DNA of 64,000 nt from CAZWVI01 sp964637165 (GTDB lineage: Bacteria > Planctomycetota > UBA1135), in NCBI GenBank assembly GCA_964637165.1, contig CAZWVI010000003.1, positions 120,134 to 184,133 on the forward strand, given 5' to 3'. A program made the translations under genes and the position numbers. Under the pieces are notes generated by a model that saw only the letters and a program-made list of their open reading frames with translations, did not search any database and was not told the origin of the DNA. Shown here piece by piece: positions 52,083 to 61,651 of this stretch (positions are counted from its first letter, which is position 1; the number at the start of each line of letters is the position of its first letter).

Positions 52083-53798
52083 TTAGTTAATGGTTGCTAC
52101 GTGTGCATCGGTTAGTGAACCGAAGCTAACGCCAGCAGCTAGGTCAAGTGCAACTGCGCAGTAATGCAAAGTTGCTCCAGCAGGCAGTGCTGGGATGGTA
52201 AGAGTTGGTGTCATGAACTTACCAATTGGGTCAATGCCACCTGAGAACATGCCCATGTAAAGTGGGATGTAAGGGTTATCCATTAGGCCAGTGTTGCGGT
52301 TGTCACCGAAAGGCAGCATGTATGAACCTGAACCGTTAAGGGTTGCAAGTACCAAACCAGTTAAGCCAATGTTGCCATTGCCAAAACCGTGACCCATAAA
52401 GTTGATGGTGTCGCCGGTGGTGAAGCTTGGTGACACTGCAGTTACACCTTGTGAGCGGTAGCCGCCAACGTACACAGTGTTTTGACCGAGGTCATCTGAC
52501 AACCATGCACAGATGGTGTTGTCATACAAGGTGTTGTAAGCAGCGGTCATGAAGTCAGTATCGCCAGTTGGTTGAGTGCCGTTTGCGCAATCAAGTTCGC
52601 CACCCCAATACCAGCCGCCATCGTGTGATGAAACTGCCCATGGTGTTTGAGGAGTGCCTGCGCCAGAGCCAACAACGCTCCAGTAATCAACGTCGCCAAC
52701 AACTACTGGGTATTGAGCAGTAGCAGTGGAAAGCATAGTTGCGGTCCAAGCAGTAGGTGCGGCTGGGTCGTTAGCTTGTGAAACCCAAATCTCATCGACG
52801 AGAGTTGAGTTGCCTTCGTAGGCAATCAAAATGTTGGTGCCATCGTAGGCAAGCATTGCACCGTCTGAATCGAAGCCAGTTGTAACTGTTACTTCGTTCC
52901 ACCAGTTGTGGCCACCATCGTCTGAGTAGATGAAGTGGATTTCTTCGTCAGCTGCACTACTTGGAAGTTCATCTTCTTCCCAGATGAGGCAGATTTCAGA
53001 ACCTACGCACTTCATGTTCATGCCGTAGTCAACGTCACCGTTGGCTGGGCCAGAAGCGTCAAGTTGCATTTCAGGACCCATCCAAGTTAGGCCACCGTCG
53101 TGACTCATAGTGAAGAACACATCGTCATCGTAGAGAGCGTTGCGGTCGTCACACCATGCGACGTAAACGTCCATGCCGTTACAGGTCACAGTTTCATCGT
53201 CACAGTCGCCAAGGTCTGGGTCAGCGCGAAGTGCGGTTGACCAAGTCATGCCAGCGTCATGTGAAGAAACTAGGAATTCACCTTCACCACCAGTTGCGTC
53301 GTTTGCACGAATCAACACGTAAACGTGGTCGCCGTCGGCAGAGATTTCAACTTCGTCGGTATCCATCGTGCCAACAGCTGCGCCGTTGTCTAAGCGGATG
53401 TTTGGCAACCAAGTTGCACCACCATCGTGGCTTGCTGTGAAGTAAGCCTCTTCCATGGTTCCACCAGGAGTATCACGACGGTCACGCCATACAACGTAAA
53501 CGTTGCCATTACCGGCGGCAGTCATGTGATTGTAAAGGTACTTATTCGATAGAGTCGTATCGTCATCGATACGCACGGGCGCAGACCAAGTAAGGCCACG
53601 GCCATCTGATGATGAAGCCAAAAGCTCTTTGGTGATTGAGTTCTGCCAGCAAACAACACTCACTTCACCGTCAGTGGCAACACTTGGTGAGTAGGCGGTG
53701 TCGGTTAAAGAACCGAGAGGGGTGGCGTCACGCACATCTTGCGCGGACAACGATGAAGCGGCTAGTAAAGCCACTGCGAGGGGCATTCGAATTCGCAT
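52083..53798 (-). CDS. Secreted Asp-box (BNR/sialidase-fold) propeller protein
   Basis: The ATG at 53796-53798 (MRIRMPLAVALLAASSLSAQ) is preferred to an ATG at 53837, because it gives a proper signal peptide; 571 residues. Several Asp-boxes of the form S-x-D-x-G-x-T-W are seen (SSSDGRGLTW, ASHDGGATW, SSHDAGMTW, MSHDGGLTW, YSDDGGHNWW), which indicate a six-bladed sialidase-type propeller. The Arg triad and catalytic pair of true sialidases cannot be confirmed. The last ~120 residues are a beta module. It is probably extracellular. Confidence 0.75.
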   Translation of the reverse strand: MRIRMPLAVALLAASSLSAQDVRDATPLGSLTDTAYSPSVATDGEVSVVCWQNSITKELLASSSDGRGLTWSAPVRIDDDTTLSNKYLYNHMTAAGNGNVYVVWRDRRDTPGGTMEEAYFTASHDGGATWLPNIRLDNGAAVGTMDTDEVEISADGDHVYVLIRANDATGGEGEFLVSSHDAGMTWSTALRADPDLGDCDDETVTCNGMDVYVAWCDDRNALYDDDVFFTMSHDGGLTWMGPEMQLDASGPANGDVDYGMNMKCVGSEICLIWEEDELPSSAADEEIHFIYSDDGGHNWWNEVTVTTGFDSDGAMLAYDGTNILIAYEGNSTLVDEIWVSQANDPAAPTAWTATMLSTATAQYPVVVGDVDYWSVVGSGAGTPQTPWAVSSHDGGWYWGGELDCANGTQPTGDTDFMTAAYNTLYDNTICAWLSDDLGQNTVYVGGYRSQGVTAVSPSFTTGDTINFMGHGFGNGNIGLTGLVLATLNGSGSYMLPFGDNRNTGLMDNPYIPLYMGMFSGGIDPIGKFMTPTLTIPALPAGATLHYCAVALDLAAGVSFGSLTDAHVATIN

Positions 53799-53918
53799 TT
53801 TTTTAATTAGGAGAATGTAGGAGGACGGGGGAATCAAAGCATCCCCACGTCTCGATGTTATCAGGGCAATTGAAAAGCAATTTGGAATAATTTGCTTATT
53901 TTAAGGGAGGATTACTCT

Positions 53919-56768
53919 CTATTTACGCAGTAAATCACCATCCAAGAGACCCAAGTTTAGTTGTTTAAGCAACTTAGGATTGATTGGCTGTTCAGGGTGA
54001 TGGCGCACGTACAAGTCGTAAATTTTGCTCCAATCCTGGGTAATCGGCGCGTTGAGCGCTGCGAGAGTCCAAGCGTCTAATAATTCAGGATTTGGGACCA
54101 AAAGACGGCTGCTTGCTTGGCGGAAAGCGCGTGCGGCATTTGCCCATTGTTGGAGTTGTGAATAGCTAAGACCTTGCAGAATATATCCGTTTGCAAAGCT
54201 AGGGTCGATCATCAAGCAAGTGGCGGCATATTCAAGCGCCAACTCGGCTTCAAGCATTTCGAGGGCGGAGTTGCCTACCACCCAGAGCAATTCGCAGTCT
54301 TGCCAATTCAAACCTTGGACCATTTTTTGATTTACCTCAACGACCTCACTTGAACAAAGTGCATTGAAGTATTCCCAGCACCATTGCACTTCGCGCTTTT
54401 CGGTAAGAAGTGTGCCAAGCTTTCTCCACAGACCCTTTAATAAAAGCGAGTCGGGCGCGGCATGGCTGGCCTTAAGCAGGGAATCTAAGCTTGCTGCACT
54501 TACTTCAACCTGGTCGGCATTTCCGTAGCCAGGTAAAGTATCGCGCACATCCCACAATTGGGAGTTCAGTTGTAAATTTAAAAATGGCAAAATCGAACTA
54601 TCTGCGAAGGTCGAGTTTTGTTCAAGATACATCAAACACTTTCCGGCGCGCAAAATGATTTTGGAATGGTCATGCTGATTTATTTGGGTGTTAGCCAAAC
54701 GACTTTTAGCGGTCGGCAATGGGCCACTTAAGTTATGAAAAAATCCGGCAAAGCTGTTGTCGTGCAATTTAATTTCCAAGCTTTGATAGTCGTTGGAATC
54801 CATCGGCAGACCAGCCTGTTCAAGCGCTTGGAATGTAAACGGATTGTTGTTCGAACTTGAATTATTGCGCAGGGTGAAAATTAAGGATGGTTTATTCCAT
54901 TCGCCAGGCAACAACCATAGTTGCGCGACTCCATCTAATTGATTCATGGCTTGGTTAATGGAGTTAATCAGTCGAGGAGTGCATTCACCAAGTTCGAGTG
55001 CGATTGCCATTACTCCATCTTTGGTCAATTTATCTCGCGCGATTTGGAGTTGGCTTGAGCGAAAAAAATTAAGCCCCTTATCCCACAAAGAAGTTGGGTT
55101 AATGAATACGCAGGAAAATAATCCAGGCGCGTCACTGATTTTGCTAACTAGACTAATGTTGTTGTCGTGCTTCCAACCATCGAGGTACTTGATTGCTAAC
55201 TCGCCGATTTCAATTGGGTCACAGACCAGCGTTTTGCGTTTCTTGGTGAACTGATAGTCGTCGGCATTGACGTTTGGCTCGCCAATAAAGAGCAGCTTTT
55301 GATTGGCACTAGAAGAAAGCGATTGGGCGAATAGAAGCTCTTGAGCCCGTTGGTTTGCGCTTTCAAGGTCAAGCGTGATGGTGTTTCGACCATCGGCCAA
55401 CAACCGCGCACCCTTTGCTTTTGGTGCGTTTTTTGAGAGAACTCTAATAATTCCATTGGGGGTAAATTGTTGATGTTCGACTTGGTACGAATAGTTGTTG
55501 TAAAAGGGCACTCCAGTGGTGAGGGCATTTCCAAAATTGTTGCTATAAATTGCTCCGGAGAGAACGATTACAATCAAGCCCATGCGGTAAGTGGGCTTAA
55601 GTTGATACGGGCATTCCCATAGACAAAAACATACCCCAAGTATCGCCGCGAGAAAGGCCAGGAGTCCTAAGTGCCCAGCTAAATTGGGTGCCAAGCTAAT
55701 GGTGAAGAATGCCAAAGCAAGGGCTTGCAAAATTACCGACAAGGGCTCTTCTGGTGAAATTATTTCTTGTTGCTCGGCGTGGCGTTTCCCAGCACTAGCC
55801 CGAATGCACGCGGCTCCAGTCAGCATTGCTAGAGATCCCATTAACAAACTTATGTAGGGTGAATAGAACCAGTGGTTCTGATCTAACGGAGATTGCAGAT
55901 CAAACCACTTAAGAATCAAATCGTTGGCGGTCATTAAATTGAACACTTCTGAATTCGACAGTCGTTCAAGTTGTTGGGGGATTCGATTCCATCCAAAGGC
56001 AAATACTAAGCCTAAAAAAGTTGTCAATGCTGGAGCGAATTTACTACTGACAATGGAGGTGCCAAGTATCCAAGCCCCGAGAAGAATTAATATACCGAAG
56101 GTGAAAAGCCGCCCACTAATCTGAACACTATTGGCACCATCAAACAGCTCCAAAATTATGCTTAACCATAAAATCCCGAAGCCGATGCTTAAGGTGAAAA
56201 ACCCCAGTGGCAATAGTTTTTGTGGTTTTGCATGTGGTGCAGTTAAGCGAATTATGCAAGGTGGAGGAAATGGGGCCTTGCCAATTAGAACAAGTCCGAC
56301 AATTGCTAGGGCGAAGAAGATTGGACCTAAGCCGAGCGAACTAATAAAGAGCCCGCCAATTGTTGCGCCAATCAGTAGCCCATTCCAGGAAGATGGAGTT
56401 GCAGCGTCAAGTCGGGCGCTTAAGTGAGCCCCAAGTTTTCCGGCGACTCTCCAAGAAAGTGCGGCCGCGAATAACATTCCACCGACCCAACTTAAACTAA
56501 GAGGGTCGCCGCCTAGATGTGGCGCAACCCAGGTAGCGACTTGTGGGGCCAAAAAACCTCCTATCAATAGCCACAAGCCAATGGTCCAATTGAGGGGCGC
56601 GCGACTGGCGTTTAGGGCTCCGCGGCCGAGGGCGAAGATGAAAACCGCCGCTATTCCATAGAATTGGCCTGATTGCCCACCCAGCATTTGTGCCAGCGAG
56701 TCAATCCAAGCAAGAGCCGAAACCGCCAAAAGGGCGGAAAACAGAAAGGAGTTCAGCAGGGCAACCAT
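53919..56768 (-). CDS. Polytopic membrane protein with spermidine-synthase-like and TPR domains
   Basis: An ATG at 56768 gives 949 residues; a TTG at 56798 would add ten. Ten or more membrane segments (about 1-420) are followed by a Rossmann-like domain with the order of spermidine-synthase-like proteins: ITLDLESANQRAQELLFAQS, LLFIGEPNVNADDY, FSCVFINPTSLWD and TKDGVMAIALELGE. The C-terminal ~200 residues contain TPR-like helices. Fusions of this type occur in Planctomycetota and other phyla and their substrates are unknown. An aminopropyl transferase is not certain, because the canonical Asp residues are not clear. Confidence 0.6.
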   Translation of the reverse strand: MVALLNSFLFSALLAVSALAWIDSLAQMLGGQSGQFYGIAAVFIFALGRGALNASRAPLNWTIGLWLLIGGFLAPQVATWVAPHLGGDPLSLSWVGGMLFAAALSWRVAGKLGAHLSARLDAATPSSWNGLLIGATIGGLFISSLGLGPIFFALAIVGLVLIGKAPFPPPCIIRLTAPHAKPQKLLPLGFFTLSIGFGILWLSIILELFDGANSVQISGRLFTFGILILLGAWILGTSIVSSKFAPALTTFLGLVFAFGWNRIPQQLERLSNSEVFNLMTANDLILKWFDLQSPLDQNHWFYSPYISLLMGSLAMLTGAACIRASAGKRHAEQQEIISPEEPLSVILQALALAFFTISLAPNLAGHLGLLAFLAAILGVCFCLWECPYQLKPTYRMGLIVIVLSGAIYSNNFGNALTTGVPFYNNYSYQVEHQQFTPNGIIRVLSKNAPKAKGARLLADGRNTITLDLESANQRAQELLFAQSLSSSANQKLLFIGEPNVNADDYQFTKKRKTLVCDPIEIGELAIKYLDGWKHDNNISLVSKISDAPGLFSCVFINPTSLWDKGLNFFRSSQLQIARDKLTKDGVMAIALELGECTPRLINSINQAMNQLDGVAQLWLLPGEWNKPSLIFTLRNNSSSNNNPFTFQALEQAGLPMDSNDYQSLEIKLHDNSFAGFFHNLSGPLPTAKSRLANTQINQHDHSKIILRAGKCLMYLEQNSTFADSSILPFLNLQLNSQLWDVRDTLPGYGNADQVEVSAASLDSLLKASHAAPDSLLLKGLWRKLGTLLTEKREVQWCWEYFNALCSSEVVEVNQKMVQGLNWQDCELLWVVGNSALEMLEAELALEYAATCLMIDPSFANGYILQGLSYSQLQQWANAARAFRQASSRLLVPNPELLDAWTLAALNAPITQDWSKIYDLYVRHHPEQPINPKLLKQLNLGLLDGDLLRK

Positions 56769-56798
56769 TTTCAATCTAATACTATCCTTATACAGCAA

Positions 56799-57000
56799 AA
56801 ATGCCCAATTCGCTTTTTCCTTCCCTAAGTTCCGTATTGCTAGCGACTTAGGGATTGTTTGCTAAAGTCCAGATAGTGGGGTAAACTTTCGAAGATTCTG
56901 GTAAAAAAATGTGGCAATCAAGCATTGTCACTCATAGAAAACGAGGATAAAATAGTAATCTGCAAGTTCTTTGCCGAAATAATCCTTTCTCTTAATAACC
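56799..57000 (+). other. Intergenic region with a dyad and a sigma-70-type promoter
   Basis: CCCTAAGT (56823-56830) and ACTTAGGG (56846-56853) form a perfect 8-bp inverted repeat with a 15-base spacer, possibly an operator or terminator. The promoter is listed separately. Confidence 0.5.
56925..56953 (+). promoter_or_regulatory. Sigma-70-type promoter for the FG-GAP gene
   Basis: TTGTCA (56925-56930) and TAAAAT (56948-56953) are separated by exactly 17 bases, 47 bases upstream of the ATG at 57001. This is the clearest promoter by eye in the window. Confidence 0.65.
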
Positions 57001-59187
57001 ATGTTAAATCGCCCTAAAACAGTAGTTCTTCTCTCGATTCTTTTGGCAAGCCCAGTGCTTGGTCAGGAAAATCCATCATCCACGCTTTGGCGCGTTGATG
57101 GCGCTGACAACTATGACTCTCTCGGTTGGGGAGTGGTGCGCAACTTTGTTGATTTGAATGGCGACGGAGTTGTAGATGTTGTTTCCAAAAACTCCAATGC
57201 CTCCACCAATTTGCTTTTCAAGAACGGCAGCGTTCAAGCATTTTCTGGTGTCGATGGATCATTGTTGTGGCGCCGCGACGGAACCGTTGACGGCGAACTT
57301 TATGGAAAGTCATTCATCATCACCGATGACCTTGATGGCGACGGCGTTTCCGATTTTTTCCACCGCCAAGCTGAAGGTGATTACAACGGCCACGTTGCCA
57401 ATGGATTAGTTGAAGCGATTTCGGGGGCGACTGGGTTATTGATTTGGAATCGCCTTGGTTGGTCAGACAATGAATTGCTTGGAAGTGCGGTTGCCGTGAT
57501 GCCAGACATCAATGGTGACTTAGTACCTGATATTGCAATCGGTTCAAAGGGCGCCAATGGTTGGGGTTTTCAGGCAAACGGTTACGTTGAACTCGTAAAC
57601 GGCAAATTTGGTCAGCAGTGGTGGCACATCGTTGGTTCCGCTGACCACGAAGGTCTTGGTGCGGTAATTGCAATGGTCGACGATCTTGACGGCGACGGCA
57701 ACCCAGACATTCTTTCGTCAAACCCTGAAGCGAGCACTGGCGCGAACTGGCAAAACGGTTTCGTGCAAGCAATGTCGTCCAGCGATGGAACAGTATTGTG
57801 GCGCGTTGACGGCGCCAGTGACAACGCCATGCTTGGTCAGCAAATGGAATCTGTTCCTGATGCCGACGCCGATGGCATTCCTGATATTTTGGTTGTAAAC
57901 CCAGATGCTTTTGACGGAATGTACTATTGGAATGGAACCGTTAAATTGCTCTCAGGCGCTACTGGCGCGGAAATTTGGGCAGCGGCCGGCTACTACCACG
58001 GTGAGCGTTTAGGCACTAACTACAGTGCTTCTTGGGATTTAAACGGCGACAATGTGAATGACATTGTGGTTGGAATGCCGGATCGTTCAACAGGTGGCAA
58101 AACCGTGAACGGTGCATTGTGGGCGCTTGATGGCGCGCACGGCTGGCCAATTTGGCAAAGGGGAGGCACCGATAACTATGGCCGCTTAGGTGAAAACTTT
58201 TGGTTGTCCGGCGATCTTGACGGCGACGGCTACAAAGATGTTGTTGCGACTGCACCAGAAGCAAGTAGTGGTGGAATGTCCGGCAATGGAGTCATTCACG
58301 CTTACAGTGGTAACAACGGTTTAACTATATGGCGCTTAGATGGAAGCGGCGACACCGAACACCTTGGTCAATACTTGTCACGTCCCGGCGACCTCGATGG
58401 CGATGGCGTTGACGATTACGTTGCTGGTTCAGAATTTTCCGACGATGCTGGCATGATTAACTCCGGTTCAATCTTGGCCATCAATGGTGTGACCGGCGCA
58501 AGTTTGTGGGCGCATCAAGGTGTTGGCAACGATGTGCGATTGGGCGCCAACTTAGTTGACATGAGTGACCTCGATGGCGATGGTGTGCGCGATATTGTTT
58601 CGCACAGCAACTTGGCTGATTCAAACGGTCACGTGAACAATGGTTCAGTGCGCGCCTTCTCCGGTTCTGACGGAACTGAAATTTGGCGCCTCGATGGTTC
58701 CACCAATGACGAACGATTTGGTTGGGTGACTAAAGAAATCCCTGACCTTGACGGCGACGGCAACGCGGACGTGATTGTGTCTGCGCCTTACAGCGATTCT
58801 TCAGGAATGGCTGATAACGGATTCATCATGGCGATGAGTGCCGGTACTGCATCATCACTAACTGTTGATGATGGTTTCGGACTCGCTGGCGTCCACGCCG
58901 GTCAGTTGAATACTTGGCGCGCCGGCGGCATGAGCGATGGCGCAACCGTTTACTTCGTGGCCTCCATTCACGGAATCGGTCAATCAGATCCCGGCCACGG
59001 CTTTGTTCTGATGATGGAATCTCCATACATGATTCTCGGCAACACCTTGGCCAACGTCAGTGGTGAAGCCAGTTTGGTTGTAGACGTTCCAGCCAATGCC
59101 TCGGGAATGACCTTGTGGACCCAAGCGGTCGGCAAAAGCGGACAGCACTTTAAGTTAAGCCGCTTAATGGTTTACGAGATTAACTAA
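57001..59187 (+). CDS. Secreted FG-GAP repeat beta-propeller protein
   Basis: The 728-residue protein has a signal peptide (ending VLGQ). About ten calcium-binding FG-GAP loops follow, such as DLNGDGVVDVVSK, DLDGDGVSDFF, DLDGDGNPDIL, DLNGDNVNDIV, DLDGDGYKDVV, DLDGDGVDDYV and DLDGDGVRDIV. Each is paired with a repeat strand (SGATGxxIWxxxG). The C-terminal ~110 residues are the shared beta module. The integrin-alpha-like fold suggests extracellular binding; no catalytic site is recognised. A sigma-70-type promoter stands upstream. Confidence 0.85.
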   Translation: MLNRPKTVVLLSILLASPVLGQENPSSTLWRVDGADNYDSLGWGVVRNFVDLNGDGVVDVVSKNSNASTNLLFKNGSVQAFSGVDGSLLWRRDGTVDGELYGKSFIITDDLDGDGVSDFFHRQAEGDYNGHVANGLVEAISGATGLLIWNRLGWSDNELLGSAVAVMPDINGDLVPDIAIGSKGANGWGFQANGYVELVNGKFGQQWWHIVGSADHEGLGAVIAMVDDLDGDGNPDILSSNPEASTGANWQNGFVQAMSSSDGTVLWRVDGASDNAMLGQQMESVPDADADGIPDILVVNPDAFDGMYYWNGTVKLLSGATGAEIWAAAGYYHGERLGTNYSASWDLNGDNVNDIVVGMPDRSTGGKTVNGALWALDGAHGWPIWQRGGTDNYGRLGENFWLSGDLDGDGYKDVVATAPEASSGGMSGNGVIHAYSGNNGLTIWRLDGSGDTEHLGQYLSRPGDLDGDGVDDYVAGSEFSDDAGMINSGSILAINGVTGASLWAHQGVGNDVRLGANLVDMSDLDGDGVRDIVSHSNLADSNGHVNNGSVRAFSGSDGTEIWRLDGSTNDERFGWVTKEIPDLDGDGNADVIVSAPYSDSSGMADNGFIMAMSAGTASSLTVDDGFGLAGVHAGQLNTWRAGGMSDGATVYFVASIHGIGQSDPGHGFVLMMESPYMILGNTLANVSGEASLVVDVPANASGMTLWTQAVGKSGQHFKLSRLMVYEIN

Positions 59188-59221
59188 GTTAACCAAGGGG
59201 GCTCGCGCCGCTACCCTACAG

Positions 59222-59261
59222 AGGCTCGTTTTAATGGGAAACCACCCAGGAAATCGAGCCT
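59222..59261 (+). promoter_or_regulatory. Two-tier hairpin just upstream of the DUF5916 ATG
   Basis: AGGCTCG (59222-59228) pairs with CGAGCCT (59255-59261). Inside, TGGG pairs with CCCA, leaving a six-by-six internal loop. The base of the hairpin ends 6 bases before the ATG at 59268, so it occupies the ribosome-binding region. Confidence 0.4.
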
Positions 59262-59267
59262 TTGTCC

Positions 59268-61466
59268 ATGATTGCGAACCTTTTCTTTTTACTGGCAGTA
59301 CCCAACTGTTCTAGTTTCATTCCTCAAGATTCGCCTTCGCAAGTGAATGTTGGTGTCCAAGTGGCTGCCAAGTTTGTGGACACCGCGCCGACAATCGATG
59401 GCTTCTTGAATGAAGCAATGTGGCAACAGGCTGGGGTGATCTCCGAGCTGGTTGAATCCGAACCGGAAGCGGGGCGCAAATCGAGCCCGCCAACCAAAAT
59501 TTATATCGCGCGCGATTCGCAAACACTTTATCTCGGCGTTGAATGCATGGAGCCGCAAGTTGATGACATGGTTATGCAGCGCATGAAACGTGATGCATAT
59601 TTACGCGACGACGATCGCGTTCAATTTGTGCTCGACACATTTTTAGATGGCAAGTCCGCATATTTTTTCCAGTTAAGCGCGGCCGGTTCGCGGGGCGATG
59701 CTTTAGTAATTGATAATGGCAATCGTTTCAACAAACGCTGGGATACATATTGGGAAGCCCGTACCCAAATTTTTGAGGATCGCTGGACTGCTGAAATTGC
59801 AATTCCATTTAGAGCTTTATCTTTTGGCGAAAATGATGAATGGGGATTTAACATTCAGCGTAATCGCGGAGTCGATCGCAGCGAACATCGCTGGACTGGA
59901 TTTGAACGTCAAAACAGTTTGTTCACCATGAGCGAGGCCGGCCGTTTAACTGGGATGGTTGGACTTCCCCAGGGCAGTAGTTTTGAGGTGGTGCCATACG
60001 CAACAGCGCGCGCTTCGAAATTTGAAAACCCTGAGAGCAGCGAATTTGCCGCCGATTTTGGTGGAGAAATTAATTGGCGCATTACCCCGCAGTTGAAGGC
60101 ATCCTTTACGCTCAATACCGATTTTGCTGAAACCGAGGCTGATCAACAGCGCGTTAATTTAACTCGCTTTTCATTGTTCTTCCCCGAGAAGCGCGATTTC
60201 TTTTTGGAAGATTCTGGCCTATTTGCCTTTGGTGAGGCCGGCGGTTTCCATGGCGGCGGATTGATGCAACCCTATTATTCGCGGCGAATTGGGTTAACCG
60301 GCAGCGGTGCCGAGGTGCCGATTAATTATGGTGCCCGTTTAAGCGGTCGCGCCGGGCCCTGGGATATGGGATTGCTGGCGGTGCGGACTGACGAGTTGAC
60401 TTCAGCGGGTGTTCCCGCTGGTGAAATGCTGGTCGCGCGGCCGTCTTATCGAGTGAATGATGAGCTAAGTATTGGAACAATGTTTACCAGTGGTAATCCA
60501 GAATCGGATGGCACCAACTTGGTGGCTGGCGTTGATGCGCGCTTTTCTCGCAGTGATTTTTTTGGTAAACGCTTGGAGCTAAATGCATTTGGAGTGCGTT
60601 CAAGCGACCACGACACGGCGCTAACTCCTGGCGTCGGTGTTGGCGGAGCTTTTGGATTCGAGGCCGGACTCGCCGCAAAGGATTGGAACTTGGTTGCCAA
60701 AACTTATGGTTCCCAAAATAACTTTTCACCGGCTTTGGGTTTTGTGTTGCGACCAGGTGAGCGTTTTCACTTGGCTAAGTTTTCATGGGAGCCACGGCCC
60801 GATGATGCGTCCAGTGATATACGAAAATATGATTTCGCCATTCGTCCAAAGTGGTGGACCGATGAAAAAGGGAATATGAGTTCGCATGGATGGGACGTGA
60901 CTTTTTTTGGTGCCGAATGGCATGATGGCGATGAGTTGAAATTAACTTGGGCTTGGGATGGCGACACTTTGGATAGTTCATTCGATCCGTTTTCTGGGAC
61001 ATCGATTGGCGCTGGCGATTACGACTGGCACAAGTTAGAGGCCGAGTATCGTTTTTCTCCAGCGCGCAAATTGTCGGGTGGAGTCGAAATGCAAACTGGT
61101 GGTTGGTACGACGGCAGTGGCACCACTTTTGATGTGGACATAGATTGGCGGCCAAATGCAAATTTACGCCTAGGCCTGTCCGGTCATCAAGGAGTCTTTG
61201 ATATGCCAGGCGGCGATTTCACAAGTCGCCAGGGCCGATTTATTTTTGATTGGTCATTCTCTCCAGATTTCGTTATTCAAAACCTAATCCAAACGGATAA
61301 TGAATCCAATCATCTAGGATTCCAATCCCGCACTCGCTGGATGATCGCCGACGGCCGCGAAACATTCTTCGTGGTGAATTACGGGTGGGATGAGGCGCCA
61401 GGTGGATATTGGATTCCGGGAGATCGCGACTTCAGCGCGAAATTCGTCTACTCGCTCCGCTTCTAG
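59268..61466 (+). CDS. DUF5916 protein with N-terminal CBM9-like domain
   Basis: The ATG at 59268 gives 732 residues with a signal-like start (MIANLFFLLAVPNC). An N-terminal beta-sandwich (about 25-190: PTIDGFLNEAMWQQAG, LYLGVECMEP, DRVQFVLDTFLDGKSAYFF) resembles family 9 carbohydrate-binding domains. The rest (FFPEKRDFFLEDSGLFAFG and a long alternating-strand C-terminus ending in Phe) has the pattern of the DUF5916 outer-membrane-barrel-like domain. Function is unknown. Its TAG is the first three bases of hairpin repeat copy D. Confidence 0.78.
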   Translation: MIANLFFLLAVPNCSSFIPQDSPSQVNVGVQVAAKFVDTAPTIDGFLNEAMWQQAGVISELVESEPEAGRKSSPPTKIYIARDSQTLYLGVECMEPQVDDMVMQRMKRDAYLRDDDRVQFVLDTFLDGKSAYFFQLSAAGSRGDALVIDNGNRFNKRWDTYWEARTQIFEDRWTAEIAIPFRALSFGENDEWGFNIQRNRGVDRSEHRWTGFERQNSLFTMSEAGRLTGMVGLPQGSSFEVVPYATARASKFENPESSEFAADFGGEINWRITPQLKASFTLNTDFAETEADQQRVNLTRFSLFFPEKRDFFLEDSGLFAFGEAGGFHGGGLMQPYYSRRIGLTGSGAEVPINYGARLSGRAGPWDMGLLAVRTDELTSAGVPAGEMLVARPSYRVNDELSIGTMFTSGNPESDGTNLVAGVDARFSRSDFFGKRLELNAFGVRSSDHDTALTPGVGVGGAFGFEAGLAAKDWNLVAKTYGSQNNFSPALGFVLRPGERFHLAKFSWEPRPDDASSDIRKYDFAIRPKWWTDEKGNMSSHGWDVTFFGAEWHDGDELKLTWAWDGDTLDSSFDPFSGTSIGAGDYDWHKLEAEYRFSPARKLSGGVEMQTGGWYDGSGTTFDVDIDWRPNANLRLGLSGHQGVFDMPGGDFTSRQGRFIFDWSFSPDFVIQNLIQTDNESNHLGFQSRTRWMIADGRETFFVVNYGWDEAPGGYWIPGDRDFSAKFVYSLRF

Positions 61467-61490
61467 ACTCTGACCCTAACCGCTGGGTCA
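61464..61490 (+). repeat. Dispersed hairpin repeat, copy D (left end of a MITE-like unit)
   Basis: TAGACTCTGACCC, TAACCGC, TGGGTCA: TGACCC pairs with GGGTCA. It overlaps the DUF5916 stop codon. Its inverse is copy E, 151 bases further on (start to start). Confidence 0.75.
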
Positions 61491-61614
61491 AACTCTAAAT
61501 AAAAGGTCGTAAAGACCTTTATTAAAAGAAGTTAGGCGGCTAAAGCCGCGCAAGGCAAGCCTTTGGCTGCAATAAGGGTCTAACAACCTATAAACAAAAG
61601 ACTTACAAAAAAGG

Positions 61615-61641
61615 TGACCCAGCCAATCGGGTCAGAGTCTA
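61615..61641 (-). repeat. Dispersed hairpin repeat, copy E (inverted)
   Basis: Read on the minus strand: TAGACTCTGACCC, GATTGGC, TGGGTCA. It lies 10 bases before the ATG of the STT3-like gene and is the only copy in this orientation. Confidence 0.75.
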
Positions 61642-61651
61642 GGCTATTGCT

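Larger units (their letters stand above)
61464..61641. mobile_element. 178-bp MITE-like unit bounded by inverted copies of the hairpin repeat
   Basis: Copies D and E are inverted 27-mers matching at 20 of 27 positions. Between them lie three further hairpins: AAAGGTC/GACCTTT (61502-61520), GCGGC/GCCGC (61536-61549) and AAGGC/GCCTT (61552-61563). There is no open frame and no transposase here. The form fits a nonautonomous element or a structured RNA; mobility is not shown. Confidence 0.4.

Noticed and set aside
53156..53440. Arg/His-rich frame antisense to the Asp-box gene
   Set aside because: A shadow of Asp/Gly repeats on the other strand.
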